A DNA stretch of 6,129 nucleotides from Methanomassiliicoccaceae archaeon UBA367 (GTDB lineage: Archaea > Thermoplasmatota > Thermoplasmata > Methanomassiliicoccales > Methanomethylophilaceae): assembly GCA_002506255.1 (NCBI GenBank), contig DAXF01000041.1, forward strand, positions 1 to 6,129. The letters run 5' to 3'. A program made the translations under genes and the position numbers. The notes below the pieces were generated by a model. That model saw only the letters and a list, made by a program, of their open reading frames with translations. It was not told the origin of the DNA and ran no database searches. Shown here one piece after another: positions 1-5,596 of this stretch. Numbering within the stretch: the first letter of the stretch is position 1; every line of letters begins with the position of its first letter.

Positions 1-2
1 TG

Positions 3-407
3 ATCATGACCGTGGTCGTGGTGTTCGTGGCATACATGATGCCTGGGAATATAATCGCCAAGGCGACGGCAGTCTTCATGGGACTCACGGCGGCCACTCT
101 GCTGCCATCATACGCATATTCTCTGTACTCTGAAAGGCCGAATCTGAACGGAGCGAAGGCGAGCATAATCGCAGGATCGATATCATGGGCCTTCTGGGCA
201 TTCTTTGTGAATAAGGGGATATCCTCGGTCATAGGGCTTTCACGCGCCCTGTTCGGCACGGACAGCCTGATGGGCGGACTGTGGCCCTTCGTCGATCCGC
301 TGATAATATCCCTGCCCATCTCGATAGCGGCACTGATAATCGGCTGCCTTATATGGCCCTCATCCAAAGAGGACGTCATCGAGGCGGAGGCCGTGACGGA
401 GAGCTGA
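3..407 (+). CDS. Sodium:solute symporter (SSS) family, C-terminal part (5'-truncated)
   Basis: This is the C-terminal end of a multi-spanning membrane transporter; the reading frame is open to the left edge, so the true start lies outside the window. About 134 residues are visible. Hydrophobic segments lie at roughly residues 1-11, 16-40, 52-67 and 98-118 (counted from the first internal ATG at base 6), followed by a short acidic cytoplasmic tail rich in Glu. The motif FVDPLIISLPIS just before the last membrane span is typical of the end of sodium:solute symporters (PutP/PanF-like), where a conserved D-P-L precedes the final helix. Such carriers couple Na+ influx to uptake of a small organic solute across the cytoplasmic membrane. 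The substrate cannot be read from this fragment, and another multi-spanning permease remains possible. It ends with TGA directly against the stop of the convergent ligase gene. Confidence 0.72.
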   Translation: MMTVVVVFVAYMMPGNIIAKATAVFMGLTAATLLPSYAYSLYSERPNLNGAKASIIAGSISWAFWAFFVNKGISSVIGLSRALFGTDSLMGGLWPFVDPLIISLPISIAALIIGCLIWPSSKEDVIEAEAVTES

Positions 408-410
408 TCA
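405..410. other. Abutting convergent stop codons forming palindrome TGATCA
   Basis: The TGA stop of the symporter (405-407) and the TGA stop of the minus-strand ligase (408-410) are adjacent, giving the palindrome TGATCA with no intergenic base. Any transcription termination signal for either gene must therefore lie inside the coding sequence of the other. Confidence 0.9.
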
Positions 411-1709
411 ATCCCAGTTCCTGTTGTCCGTCACGTGGCTGGACTTCCCTTCGAACCTCTGGAGGGTGCCGGGAAGTACCAGCTTGATATCCGCTTTGAT
501 GTTCAGGACTTCTTTGAGCCGCGATGAAAGCTCGGATCTGTATTTGGTTAGTGCGATCATATCGTCGGTCAGGTGCTCCTCGTTGAGCTCCGCCTCGATG
601 AGCATGCTGTCCATGTAGTTGGCGTTGCTCAGGGTGATGTGGTAGAACGTGCTCAGGAACGGCATCTCGCCTATCACGGCCTCGATCTGGGACGGGAATA
701 CGTTTATCCCGCGTACCACAAGCATATCGTCGGTCCTGCCGGATAGCCTGTCAAGACGGGGGTGAGTGCGTCCGCAGGAGCACTTCTCCCACATAAGACG
801 GGATATGTCCCCTATGCGATATCTTACAAGAGGGAAAGCTTCCTTCTTGAGCATGGTCACGACCATCTCTCCCCTCTCGCCGTCTTTGCAGGGCTCGCCC
901 TTCTCGTCAAGTATCTCTATGAGGCACAGATCCGCCCAGACGTGTATACCCTGCTGCTCGCTGCATTCCAGGAACATGGGGCCAGACATCTCACTGGCTC
1001 CGTAGCAGTTGTGAACCCTTATTCCGGTCCTTTCCTGAAGCTTCTTCCTCATGCTCTCGGACCAGGGCTCTCCTCCCGCGATGGCCTTCCTGACCTTCGT
1101 ATCCCTGCGTATGTCAACGCCCTTCTGGTCGCAGACATCCGCTATGTGGAATATGTAGGAAGGAGTGCCGGCCAGTGCTGTCACGGGAAGGTCTAGCATG
1201 AGCTCGATCTGCCTGTTGGTGTTGCCCGTGCTCGTGGGGAGCACTGTCGCCCCCACCTTCTCTCCGGCGGCGTGAACTCCCAGGCCGCCGGTGAACAGTC
1301 CGTAGCCGTGGCTGTTCTCCAGCATGTCATCTTTGCCCATTCCGAAGGAGACCATCCCTCTGGCAAGGGATTCCGACCAGTTCTCCAGGTCGTTCTTGGT
1401 GTATCCCACGACGGTAGGCTTGCCCGTTGTACCTGATGAGACATGCACCCTGACCAGTTCCTGGTAGGGAAGCATGAAGAGCTTATCGGGATAATTGTCC
1501 CTGAGGTCGGATTTCCTCATGAACGGCAATCTGCGTATGTCGTCAAGGGTCCTGATGTCCTCCGGCTTCACCCCTGCATCATCCATCCTCCTGCGATAGA
1601 AGGGGGAGTTCCTGTAAACGTTGTCGATCTGTTTCTTCAGAAGTTCCAGCTGAAGCTCTTTCAGCTCATCCACGGGCATTGTCTCGATCTTCTCGTCCCA
1701 GAAAGCCAT
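408..1709 (-). CDS. paaK: Phenylacetate-CoA ligase / coenzyme F390 synthetase family protein, copy 1
   Basis: Adenylate-forming (ANL superfamily) ligase of the PaaK type. These enzymes activate an aryl acid with ATP to an acyl-adenylate and transfer it to CoA in the cytoplasm; the methanogen coenzyme F390 synthetase, which adenylylates F420, is homologous. From the ATG at 1709 the protein has 433 residues, a usual PaaK length. Visible motifs: P-loop SSGTTGKPT (about 91-99), YGLFTGGLG (136-144), CYGASE (236-241), RYRIGD (297-302), CSCGRT (310-315), GRTDDMLVVRGINVFPS (324-340), and the C-terminal catalytic Lys in FEGKS (K422). A GTG start 36 bases upstream is possible. The ATG is preferred because MAFWDEKIE aligns with the start of copy 2 and GGGAG lies upstream. 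It is a single-gene unit, convergent with the symporter and divergent from the ferritin-like gene, with an inverted repeat at its promoter. The exact substrate is unknown. Confidence 0.9.
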   Translation of the reverse strand: MAFWDEKIETMPVDELKELQLELLKKQIDNVYRNSPFYRRRMDDAGVKPEDIRTLDDIRRLPFMRKSDLRDNYPDKLFMLPYQELVRVHVSSGTTGKPTVVGYTKNDLENWSESLARGMVSFGMGKDDMLENSHGYGLFTGGLGVHAAGEKVGATVLPTSTGNTNRQIELMLDLPVTALAGTPSYIFHIADVCDQKGVDIRRDTKVRKAIAGGEPWSESMRKKLQERTGIRVHNCYGASEMSGPMFLECSEQQGIHVWADLCLIEILDEKGEPCKDGERGEMVVTMLKKEAFPLVRYRIGDISRLMWEKCSCGRTHPRLDRLSGRTDDMLVVRGINVFPSQIEAVIGEMPFLSTFYHITLSNANYMDSMLIEAELNEEHLTDDMIALTKYRSELSSRLKEVLNIKADIKLVLPGTLQRFEGKSSHVTDNRNWD

Positions 1710-1728
1710 CTCATATCGCTCCCAACGT

Positions 1729-1751
1729 GTGCTATTTGATAGCACGGTGCT
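1729..1751. promoter_or_regulatory. Inverted-repeat cluster, candidate operator of paaK copy 1
   Basis: A perfect 6-bp inverted repeat, GTGCTA (1729-1734) and TAGCAC (1740-1745), is separated by TTTGA. The right arm also forms a second odd palindrome, AGCAC-G-GTGCT (1741-1751), so the GTGCT half-site occurs three times in alternating orientation. It lies 20-42 bases upstream of the ligase ATG, at the transcription start expected from the AT-rich box at 1757-1767. That is where an archaeal repressor would block initiation. As RNA the first repeat could also fold into a short hairpin in the leader. Binding is inferred, not shown. Confidence 0.45.
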
Positions 1752-1756
1752 TGGCC

Positions 1757-1767
1757 TTAATGATAAA
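1757..1767 (-). promoter_or_regulatory. Candidate TATA box for paaK copy 1
   Basis: Minus-strand TTTATCATTAA is centred about 53 bases upstream of the ligase ATG. With usual archaeal spacing (about 26 bases) transcription would begin near 1736. A second AT-rich stretch at 1771-1784 (minus TAATCTTATCTATC) is an alternative, so the exact box is uncertain. Confidence 0.4.
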
Positions 1768-1802
1768 CGGGATAGATAAGATTACCGTTCTTCCAGAGTG
1801 TT

Positions 1803-1810
1803 GTTATATC
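1803..1810 (+). promoter_or_regulatory. Candidate TATA box for the ferritin-like gene
   Basis: GTTATATC resembles an archaeal box A and lies about 75 bases upstream of the ATG at 1881. It predicts a start site near 1832 and a leader of roughly 50 bases. The predicted start coincides with the odd palindrome TCCCG-C-CGGGA at 1832-1842, a possible regulator site. Confidence 0.42.
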
Positions 1811-1835
1811 GTCGCTGTGATACATGCATGGTCCC

Positions 1836-1860
1836 GCCGGGAGTTTGTTCCTGCCGGGAG
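1836..1860 (+). repeat. Direct repeat of GCCGGGAG in the leader of the ferritin-like gene
   Basis: GCCGGGAG occurs at 1836-1843 and again at 1853-1860, a 17-base period. The first copy is also the right half of the palindrome TCCCGCCGGGA (1832-1842). Both fall in the predicted untranslated leader, upstream of the likely ribosome site GGAG at 1868-1871. They could be tandem regulator half-sites, or could be chance in a GC-rich leader. Confidence 0.4.
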
Positions 1861-1880
1861 CATTCACGGAGTGTGACGAT

Positions 1881-2189
1881 ATGCCGGATTTCGGTCATCC
1901 GTTCTCGGGATTGGCTAATGACGAGAAGCTGACGAAAGCAGAACTGATAAGGGCCATACGTTTCATGATAGCCGCAGAGTACGAGGCCACGCAGCTTTAC
2001 ATGCAATTGGCCGAGTCCACAGATAATGAGCTCGCCATAGCCGTGCTCACAGACATAGCGGACGAGGAGCGTGTGCATGCGGGGGAGTTCATGAGACTCC
2101 TCATGGAACTGGACCCCGAAGAGGCCAAGTTCTATGCCGAGGGCAGGGAAGAGGTCGAGGAGATAATGGAGGAGCTCAAGAAGAAGTGA
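1881..2189 (+). CDS. EncFtn-like small ferritin/rubrerythrin-fold protein
   Basis: A 102-residue, mostly helical protein resembling the encapsulated-ferritin (EncFtn) type and the ferritin-like domain fused to some archaeal encapsulins. Such proteins bind and oxidise Fe(II) at sites formed across a dimer, in iron storage or oxidative-stress defence. Visible: helix 1 with AAEYEATQLY (E33, E35), helix 2 with ADEERVHAGEF (ExxH, E63 and H66), then a charged tail rich in Glu and Lys. The one-Glu plus ExxH arrangement matches the EncFtn iron-ligand pattern; a full rubrerythrin would have a longer four-helix domain and a rubredoxin domain, both absent. The ATG at 1881 is chosen over the in-frame ATG at 1824 because GGAG (1868-1871) is well placed and the family usually begins near MPDFGHPFSGL. 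No encapsulin shell gene or C-terminal shell-targeting peptide is visible. It is divergent from paaK copy 1 and convergent with the EF-Tu-like gene. Confidence 0.8.
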   Translation: MPDFGHPFSGLANDEKLTKAELIRAIRFMIAAEYEATQLYMQLAESTDNELAIAVLTDIADEERVHAGEFMRLLMELDPEEAKFYAEGREEVEEIMEELKKK

Positions 2190-2200
2190 TCCTCAGGACC

Positions 2201-2218
2201 CCCCCTCATTCGAGGGGG
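2201..2218. terminator. Hairpin between convergent genes, possible bidirectional terminator
   Basis: CCCCCTC (2201-2207), loop ATTC, then GAGGGGG (2212-2218) makes a perfect 7-bp GC-rich stem. It sits in the 16-base gap between the ferritin-like gene and the EF-Tu-like gene and runs into the end of the latter, whose stop codon (2206-2208) lies at the stem-loop junction. A smaller palindrome, TCCTCAGGA (2190-2198), is adjacent. No clear T tract follows on either strand, so termination is only a guess; mRNA 3'-end protection is an alternative. Confidence 0.4.
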
Positions 2219-3162
2219 ATGGACCCCATTACCCTGAGCTTCCCGCCTTCCAGGTACATCATCAGCGCCGTATCGCCGGGTTTATGGATCATCGGGGATT
2301 CCAGCGCTATCCTGAGCTCGGGGCTTTTGGCATCGCCGGAAGAGGATTCCACTCTTCCGGGGACCATCTGCATCCAGTGCCCTACATGCAGTACCATGCC
2401 CTCTTTCACGGGGGATGGCCAGTACTTCACTATTCTTGCACTCCCGGAAACGGACTTCGACATCTTGACGGAGGTGTCCGTCGTCAGTACGTATCCTCTG
2501 TCAAGCTCATCTGAGTCAATCCCCCTTAGGGCGAGACCGACATGGTCCCCCTCATAGCCGAAGTCTGCGTCTATGTCATGCTTCTGTATCGATTTCAGAA
2601 CGATCTCCTTCTCCAGAGGCAGCACACGCATCTTGTCATGCTTCCTGAAGTACCCATCGATGACGGATCCCAGCACCACGGTGCCAACGCCCTTCACGTT
2701 GAAATGGCTGTCCACCGGGCAGGACCCGCGGGTCCCGTCCCCCGGCACTTTAGAGAGGGTGCCCGCAAAGGAGATCAGCATCTCCCTTGTCTTCACGGCA
2801 TCGTCCTCTATATGCTCATAGTCTGCAAGGCAGGTGCCGGCCAAGAGCGGGGCGAGCTGCTCCTTCTGAATGAAATTCCTCAATACCATCCATCCCTTAT
2901 CAAGGCCCATGGCATCAAGCATGACGATCGTCTCTCCGAGACGGGCATCTATGGCATCCACCACGAGGACGGCATATTCGGACATGCTCACCGCATAGAA
3001 CAGCGATGAGAGCTTGTCAGGATATTTTGACGGCTCTATGAGAGTGACGGAATCATTCCCCTTCTTTATCTCGTAGAATGTGACGTCTGTCACGGTGCCT
3101 TTCTTCCCTACGGACGGAGCGAAATCCTTGCCGCCCACAACGGCTACGTTGATATTGCCCAT
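2206..3162 (-). CDS. EF-Tu/SelB-like translation-factor paralogue with degenerate G domain
   Basis: A 318-residue protein with the EF-Tu/aSelB architecture: an N-terminal G-domain-like region (about 1-125), a well-conserved beta-barrel domain II (about 149-228) and a domain III-like barrel (about 232-318). Domain II shows the family signature: FNVKGVGTVVLGSVIDG (154-170), KSIQKHDID (190-198), GDHVGLALRGI (205-215) and the RGYVL turn (222-226). In the G domain the canonical motifs are missing. GHVDHGKT is replaced by a stretch around GKDFAPSVGKKGT (11-23), DTPGH by EPSKYP (43-48), and no NKxD is seen near LRNFIQKEQ (94-102), although the YAVLVVDA strand (63-70) is kept. GTP hydrolysis is therefore doubtful; it may be a non-catalytic or differently binding member. 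Such proteins are annotated in methanogens as EF-Tu/IF-2/RF-3 family GTPases, with unknown role. It starts 10 bases after the ACT gene and is the last gene of the ligase operon. Confidence 0.82.
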   Translation of the reverse strand: MGNINVAVVGGKDFAPSVGKKGTVTDVTFYEIKKGNDSVTLIEPSKYPDKLSSLFYAVSMSEYAVLVVDAIDARLGETIVMLDAMGLDKGWMVLRNFIQKEQLAPLLAGTCLADYEHIEDDAVKTREMLISFAGTLSKVPGDGTRGSCPVDSHFNVKGVGTVVLGSVIDGYFRKHDKMRVLPLEKEIVLKSIQKHDIDADFGYEGDHVGLALRGIDSDELDRGYVLTTDTSVKMSKSVSGSARIVKYWPSPVKEGMVLHVGHWMQMVPGRVESSSGDAKSPELRIALESPMIHKPGDTALMMYLEGGKLRVMGSIPLE

Positions 3163-3172
3163 GTGGATCGTC

Positions 3173-3601
3173 TCAGATATCGCTTTGGGAGAGGCATTTC
3201 ATTCCTGCATCCCCTATTGCCTTGGCGGCAGCTTCCGGATCGTCAACCCTTAGGAAGATGGACGGGCCGTTGCGCCCTGTGTACGCGTAGGCGTACTCTA
3301 TATTGACCTTGGCGTCGCCCATTATGTTCGCTATCCTGAACAGTCCCCCGGGCTGATCCTCCACGGAGACGGCGATGACGTCAGTCTGCCTGACGACGAT
3401 GTTCCTGGCCTTCAGTTTCTTGCACGCGCCCTCCGGGTTATCCGCGATGGCCCTGAGCACTCCGAATCCGGAGGACTCGGCTATGTTGAACGCCTTCAGG
3501 TTTATGTTGCACTCCTTGAGAACCAGCGCTATGGAGGCCAGGCTCCCGGGCTCGTTGTTCACGAATATTGATAGCTGTTTGATGATGTTTTCCTTTGGCA
3601 T
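3173..3601 (-). CDS. Tandem ACT-domain protein (amino-acid-binding regulator)
   Basis: A 142-residue protein made of two ACT domains. The first, at about 8-71, has the NEPGSL loop (16-21) between its first strand and helix. The second, at about 74-140, has the equivalent DQPGGL (82-87). ACT pairs bind amino acids at domain interfaces, and stand-alone versions are often encoded next to PaaK-type ligases and indolepyruvate:ferredoxin oxidoreductase genes, suggesting sensing of aromatic or branched-chain amino acids. There is no catalytic or DNA-binding domain, so it probably acts by protein contact, perhaps on the adjacent ligase. Its ATG shares one base with the ligase stop (TGATG on the minus strand) and is preceded by a strong AGGAGG, which points to translational coupling. 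The EF-Tu-like gene follows after 10 bases. Confidence 0.88.
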   Translation of the reverse strand: MPKENIIKQLSIFVNNEPGSLASIALVLKECNINLKAFNIAESSGFGVLRAIADNPEGACKKLKARNIVVRQTDVIAVSVEDQPGGLFRIANIMGDAKVNIEYAYAYTGRNGPSIFLRVDDPEAAAKAIGDAGMKCLSQSDI

Positions 3602-4899
3602 CAGAACTTCCTCCTGTCAGTCACCCTGCGGCTCTTCCCTTCGAATCTGGGAAGGGAGCCGTACTCTTTGAGTTCCACTTTAACAGAGACGTTAAGGTAT
3701 TTTCTCATATCGCTTTCTATATGATTCTTTATTGCGACAACGTCCTCCATCTTATCGCTGAAGGCCTCGGGGTTTATCTCCGCCTGAAGAGTCATGACAT
3801 CAAGGGAATTCACCCTATCCACGATTATCTGGTAGTGCCCGTTGACAGACGGGCATTTCAACAGAACATGTTCTACCTGGGACGGGAACACGTTTATGCC
3901 GCGGATTATGAGCATGTCGTCGGTTCTTCCGGATATGCGCTCTATGCGCGGCGATGTTCTCCCGCATGCGCATTCCTCATCGAATATGGTGGTGACATCC
4001 TTGATCATGTATCTGACCAGGGGGAACGTCTCTTTGTTGAGCATGGTGATCACAAGCTCTCCCTTCTGCCCGGGCCCCAGTACCTCGTGGGTCTCCGGGT
4101 CGACCACTTCTATGTAGGCCATGTCGCCCCATATATGCAGTCCCTTGCGCTCCGTGCATTCGGTGAACATGGGCCCGGCCAATTCCGACGTACCATAGAT
4201 ATCATAAGCGTTTATCCCGAGACCGTTCTCGATCTGCGATCTCATACCCTCGGTCCATGGCTCCGCTCCCAGAAGGGCCTTCCTGAGCAGAGTGTCCCTG
4301 CGGAAGTCGACTCCCATGCGTGCGGCCACATCACCCATGTGGATAAGATAGGATGGGGTGCATGCTATGACCGTGACGCCCAGATCCATCATCAGCTCTA
4401 TCTGGCGTTCCGTGTTGCCGGTGCTGGAAGGCAGGACGCTGGCTCCGATCCTCTCCGCCCCGTAATGGAGACCGAGGCCTCCTGTGAAAAGGCCGTAACC
4501 ATAGGAGACCTGCACAGTGTCGTCGCTGGTTATGCCCACGGACGTCATGGCTCTGGCCAGGGACTCGGTCCAATAGTCCAGGTCGTGCCTGTTGTAACCC
4601 ACCAGCGTGGGCTTGCCGGTAGTCCCTGATGAGACGTGGTATCTGACAACGTCCTTCGTTGGGATGCTGAACATCTTCGTAGGGTAGTTGTCCCTGAGGT
4701 CGTTCTTGGTCATGAAGGGCAGCTTGCTGATGTCCTCCAGACAAGTGATGTCGTCCGGACGTACTCCCGCTGCCTTCATTTTGTCGTGATAGAAATCGTT
4801 GAATTCGTAGAGCCTCATGACGAGGGTCTTCAGGCTTCTGTACTGAGCCTTCCTCAGGTCCTCGATGGGCTTGCACTCCGCGTCAGGGTTCCAGAACAT
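3601..4899 (-). CDS. paaK: Phenylacetate-CoA ligase / coenzyme F390 synthetase family protein, copy 2
   Basis: A second ANL-superfamily ligase, 432 residues, alignable to copy 1 along its whole length with about half the residues identical by eye. Motifs: P-loop SSGTTGKPT (90-98), YGLFTGGLG (135-143), STGNTERQIELM (159-170), YGTSEL (235-240), RYMIKD (297-302), CACGRT (310-315), GRTDDMLIIRGINVFPS (324-340) and the C-terminal catalytic Lys in FEGKS (K422). The motif before the ribose-binding Asp is IKD here but IGD in copy 1. It would activate an aryl acid (phenylacetate, indoleacetate or similar) to an acyl-CoA, or adenylylate F420 if it is an F390 synthetase. It is the first gene of an operon with the ACT and EF-Tu-like genes. 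The association with an ACT protein favours the aryl-CoA role in aromatic amino acid salvage, but no oxidoreductase gene is in the window. The start has AAGGA almost adjacent to the ATG, consistent with a very short leader. Confidence 0.9.
   Translation of the reverse strand: MFWNPDAECKPIEDLRKAQYRSLKTLVMRLYEFNDFYHDKMKAAGVRPDDITCLEDISKLPFMTKNDLRDNYPTKMFSIPTKDVVRYHVSSGTTGKPTLVGYNRHDLDYWTESLARAMTSVGITSDDTVQVSYGYGLFTGGLGLHYGAERIGASVLPSSTGNTERQIELMMDLGVTVIACTPSYLIHMGDVAARMGVDFRRDTLLRKALLGAEPWTEGMRSQIENGLGINAYDIYGTSELAGPMFTECTERKGLHIWGDMAYIEVVDPETHEVLGPGQKGELVITMLNKETFPLVRYMIKDVTTIFDEECACGRTSPRIERISGRTDDMLIIRGINVFPSQVEHVLLKCPSVNGHYQIIVDRVNSLDVMTLQAEINPEAFSDKMEDVVAIKNHIESDMRKYLNVSVKVELKEYGSLPRFEGKSRRVTDRRKF
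3610..3615 (-). promoter_or_regulatory. Shine-Dalgarno site of the ACT gene
   Basis: Minus-strand AGGAGG sits 8 bases before the ACT-gene ATG, inside the last codons of paaK copy 2. It is the best Shine-Dalgarno match seen in the window and fixes the start at 3601. With the TGATG stop/start overlap it implies coupled translation of ligase and ACT protein. Confidence 0.8.
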
Positions 4900-4931
4900 A
4901 TCCTTATCGAAGCCCAGTTAGCACTTCCCCG

Positions 4932-4941
4932 TATTTATTTT
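4932..4941. promoter_or_regulatory. AT-rich TATA-like box in the divergent gap
   Basis: The only AT block in the 91-base gap between paaK copy 2 and the HEPN-like gene reads TATTTATTTT on plus and AAAATAAATA on minus. On minus it is centred about 37 bases from the ligase ATG, predicting a leader of about 10 bases. On plus it is about 55 bases from the ATG at 4991, predicting a leader of about 28 bases. It may serve one or both genes. Confidence 0.45.
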
Positions 4942-4990
4942 GAACAGATATTCGGCAAGTAGAAGAACAACACGTCTTATCGGAAGGGGC

Positions 4991-5596
4991 ATGAGCCTGC
5001 TGTCGGAGACGGAGATACTCCTAGATGCCACCAAGATATATGCCGAATCCGCCGCAAATCTGGCAGACGGCAAGAGGAATCCCCTCCCCATGAGCCTCTG
5101 GAATATCCACAATCGGGTGCAGATGGCGATGGAGATGCTATCCTATTATTCAGGATTCAAGACCACTCCGGAGACAGAGGGGGAGCTGACCGAGAGGACT
5201 GTCGTTGTGACGAAGGACCTCTTCATTGATGTGGTTTCCGCGATAGAGAAAGCTTCGAAGGACGCCGTCCGCCTCTATCCTGATTCGGATGTCGCCCGCA
5301 AGGTCGGCCGGGATACCCGCCGCATAAATCTGAGATCGATAATAGACACTTCGAAGGAATCGGCTCTGCTCTCCGAAGGGGACGTGGGGGAATGGGACGA
5401 CATACTGCTGATACGTAATCTGGCCGTTCACAATAATGCGATGGCGGACAGGCCAGCCGTTTGCAGAGTGGGCAACATATCGATATCCCTCAGACCGGGG
5501 AGGATGATGAAGGGGCCTCAGGAGACATACGTCATCCTGGCGTCCAGGGCGGTCACGCTCTTCTATACGTGGCTGAGATCCCTGGTCATTTCCTGA
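4991..5596 (+). CDS. HEPN-like domain protein, candidate RNA-binding protein or ribonuclease
   Basis: A 201-residue, soluble, mainly helical protein. I do not recognise the family by full-length similarity, but it contains LLIRNLAVHNNAMAD (139-153), in which R142, N143, H147 and N148 match the RNxxxHN (Rx4-6H) signature of HEPN domains. These are small helical bundles found in toxin-antitoxin, CRISPR and other RNA-cleaving proteins; the Arg and His are catalytic in the nuclease members. A glycine-containing linker (GNISISLRPG, 161-170) and a last helix ending FYTWLRSL (191-198) follow the motif, as in several HEPN families. The N-terminal half (1-100) is helical with no further motif. The ATG at 4991 with GGAAGGGG just upstream is preferred to an in-frame TTG at 4940, which would lie within the AT box. 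No nucleotidyltransferase or antitoxin partner is adjacent. The gene overlaps the convergent HhH gene by 11 bases. Confidence 0.6.
   Translation: MSLLSETEILLDATKIYAESAANLADGKRNPLPMSLWNIHNRVQMAMEMLSYYSGFKTTPETEGELTERTVVVTKDLFIDVVSAIEKASKDAVRLYPDSDVARKVGRDTRRINLRSIIDTSKESALLSEGDVGEWDDILLIRNLAVHNNAMADRPAVCRVGNISISLRPGRMMKGPQETYVILASRAVTLFYTWLRSLVIS

Noticed and set aside
762..1196. Plus-strand open frame opposite paaK copy 1
   Set aside because: It lies inside the well-supported ligase gene on the other strand and shows no domain of its own.
1710..1745. N-terminal extension of paaK copy 1 from a GTG at 1745
   Set aside because: The added 12 residues have no counterpart in copy 2 and would start within the inverted repeat.
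1824..1880. N-terminal extension of the ferritin-like protein from the ATG at 1824
   Set aside because: The extension has no family similarity, lies upstream of the predicted transcription start, and a good GGAG site precedes the ATG at 1881.
2542..3009. Plus-strand open frame opposite the EF-Tu-like gene
   Set aside because: Antisense shadow of a gene with clear domain II conservation; His-rich, low-sense translation.
3595..4629. Long plus-strand open frame (344 codons) opposite paaK copy 2
   Set aside because: It is fully antisense to a ligase with all family motifs; its translation has no recognisable domain and its composition is that of a shadow frame in GC-rich DNA.
4331..4876. Minus-strand open frame in another frame within paaK copy 2
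   Set aside because: Out-of-frame translation of the ligase, rich in Arg, Gln and Gly; no start signal or domain.
4940..4990. N-terminal extension of the HEPN-like protein from a TTG at 4940
   Set aside because: The start would fall in the promoter-like AT block; the ATG at 4991 has a purine-rich GGAAGGGG before it.
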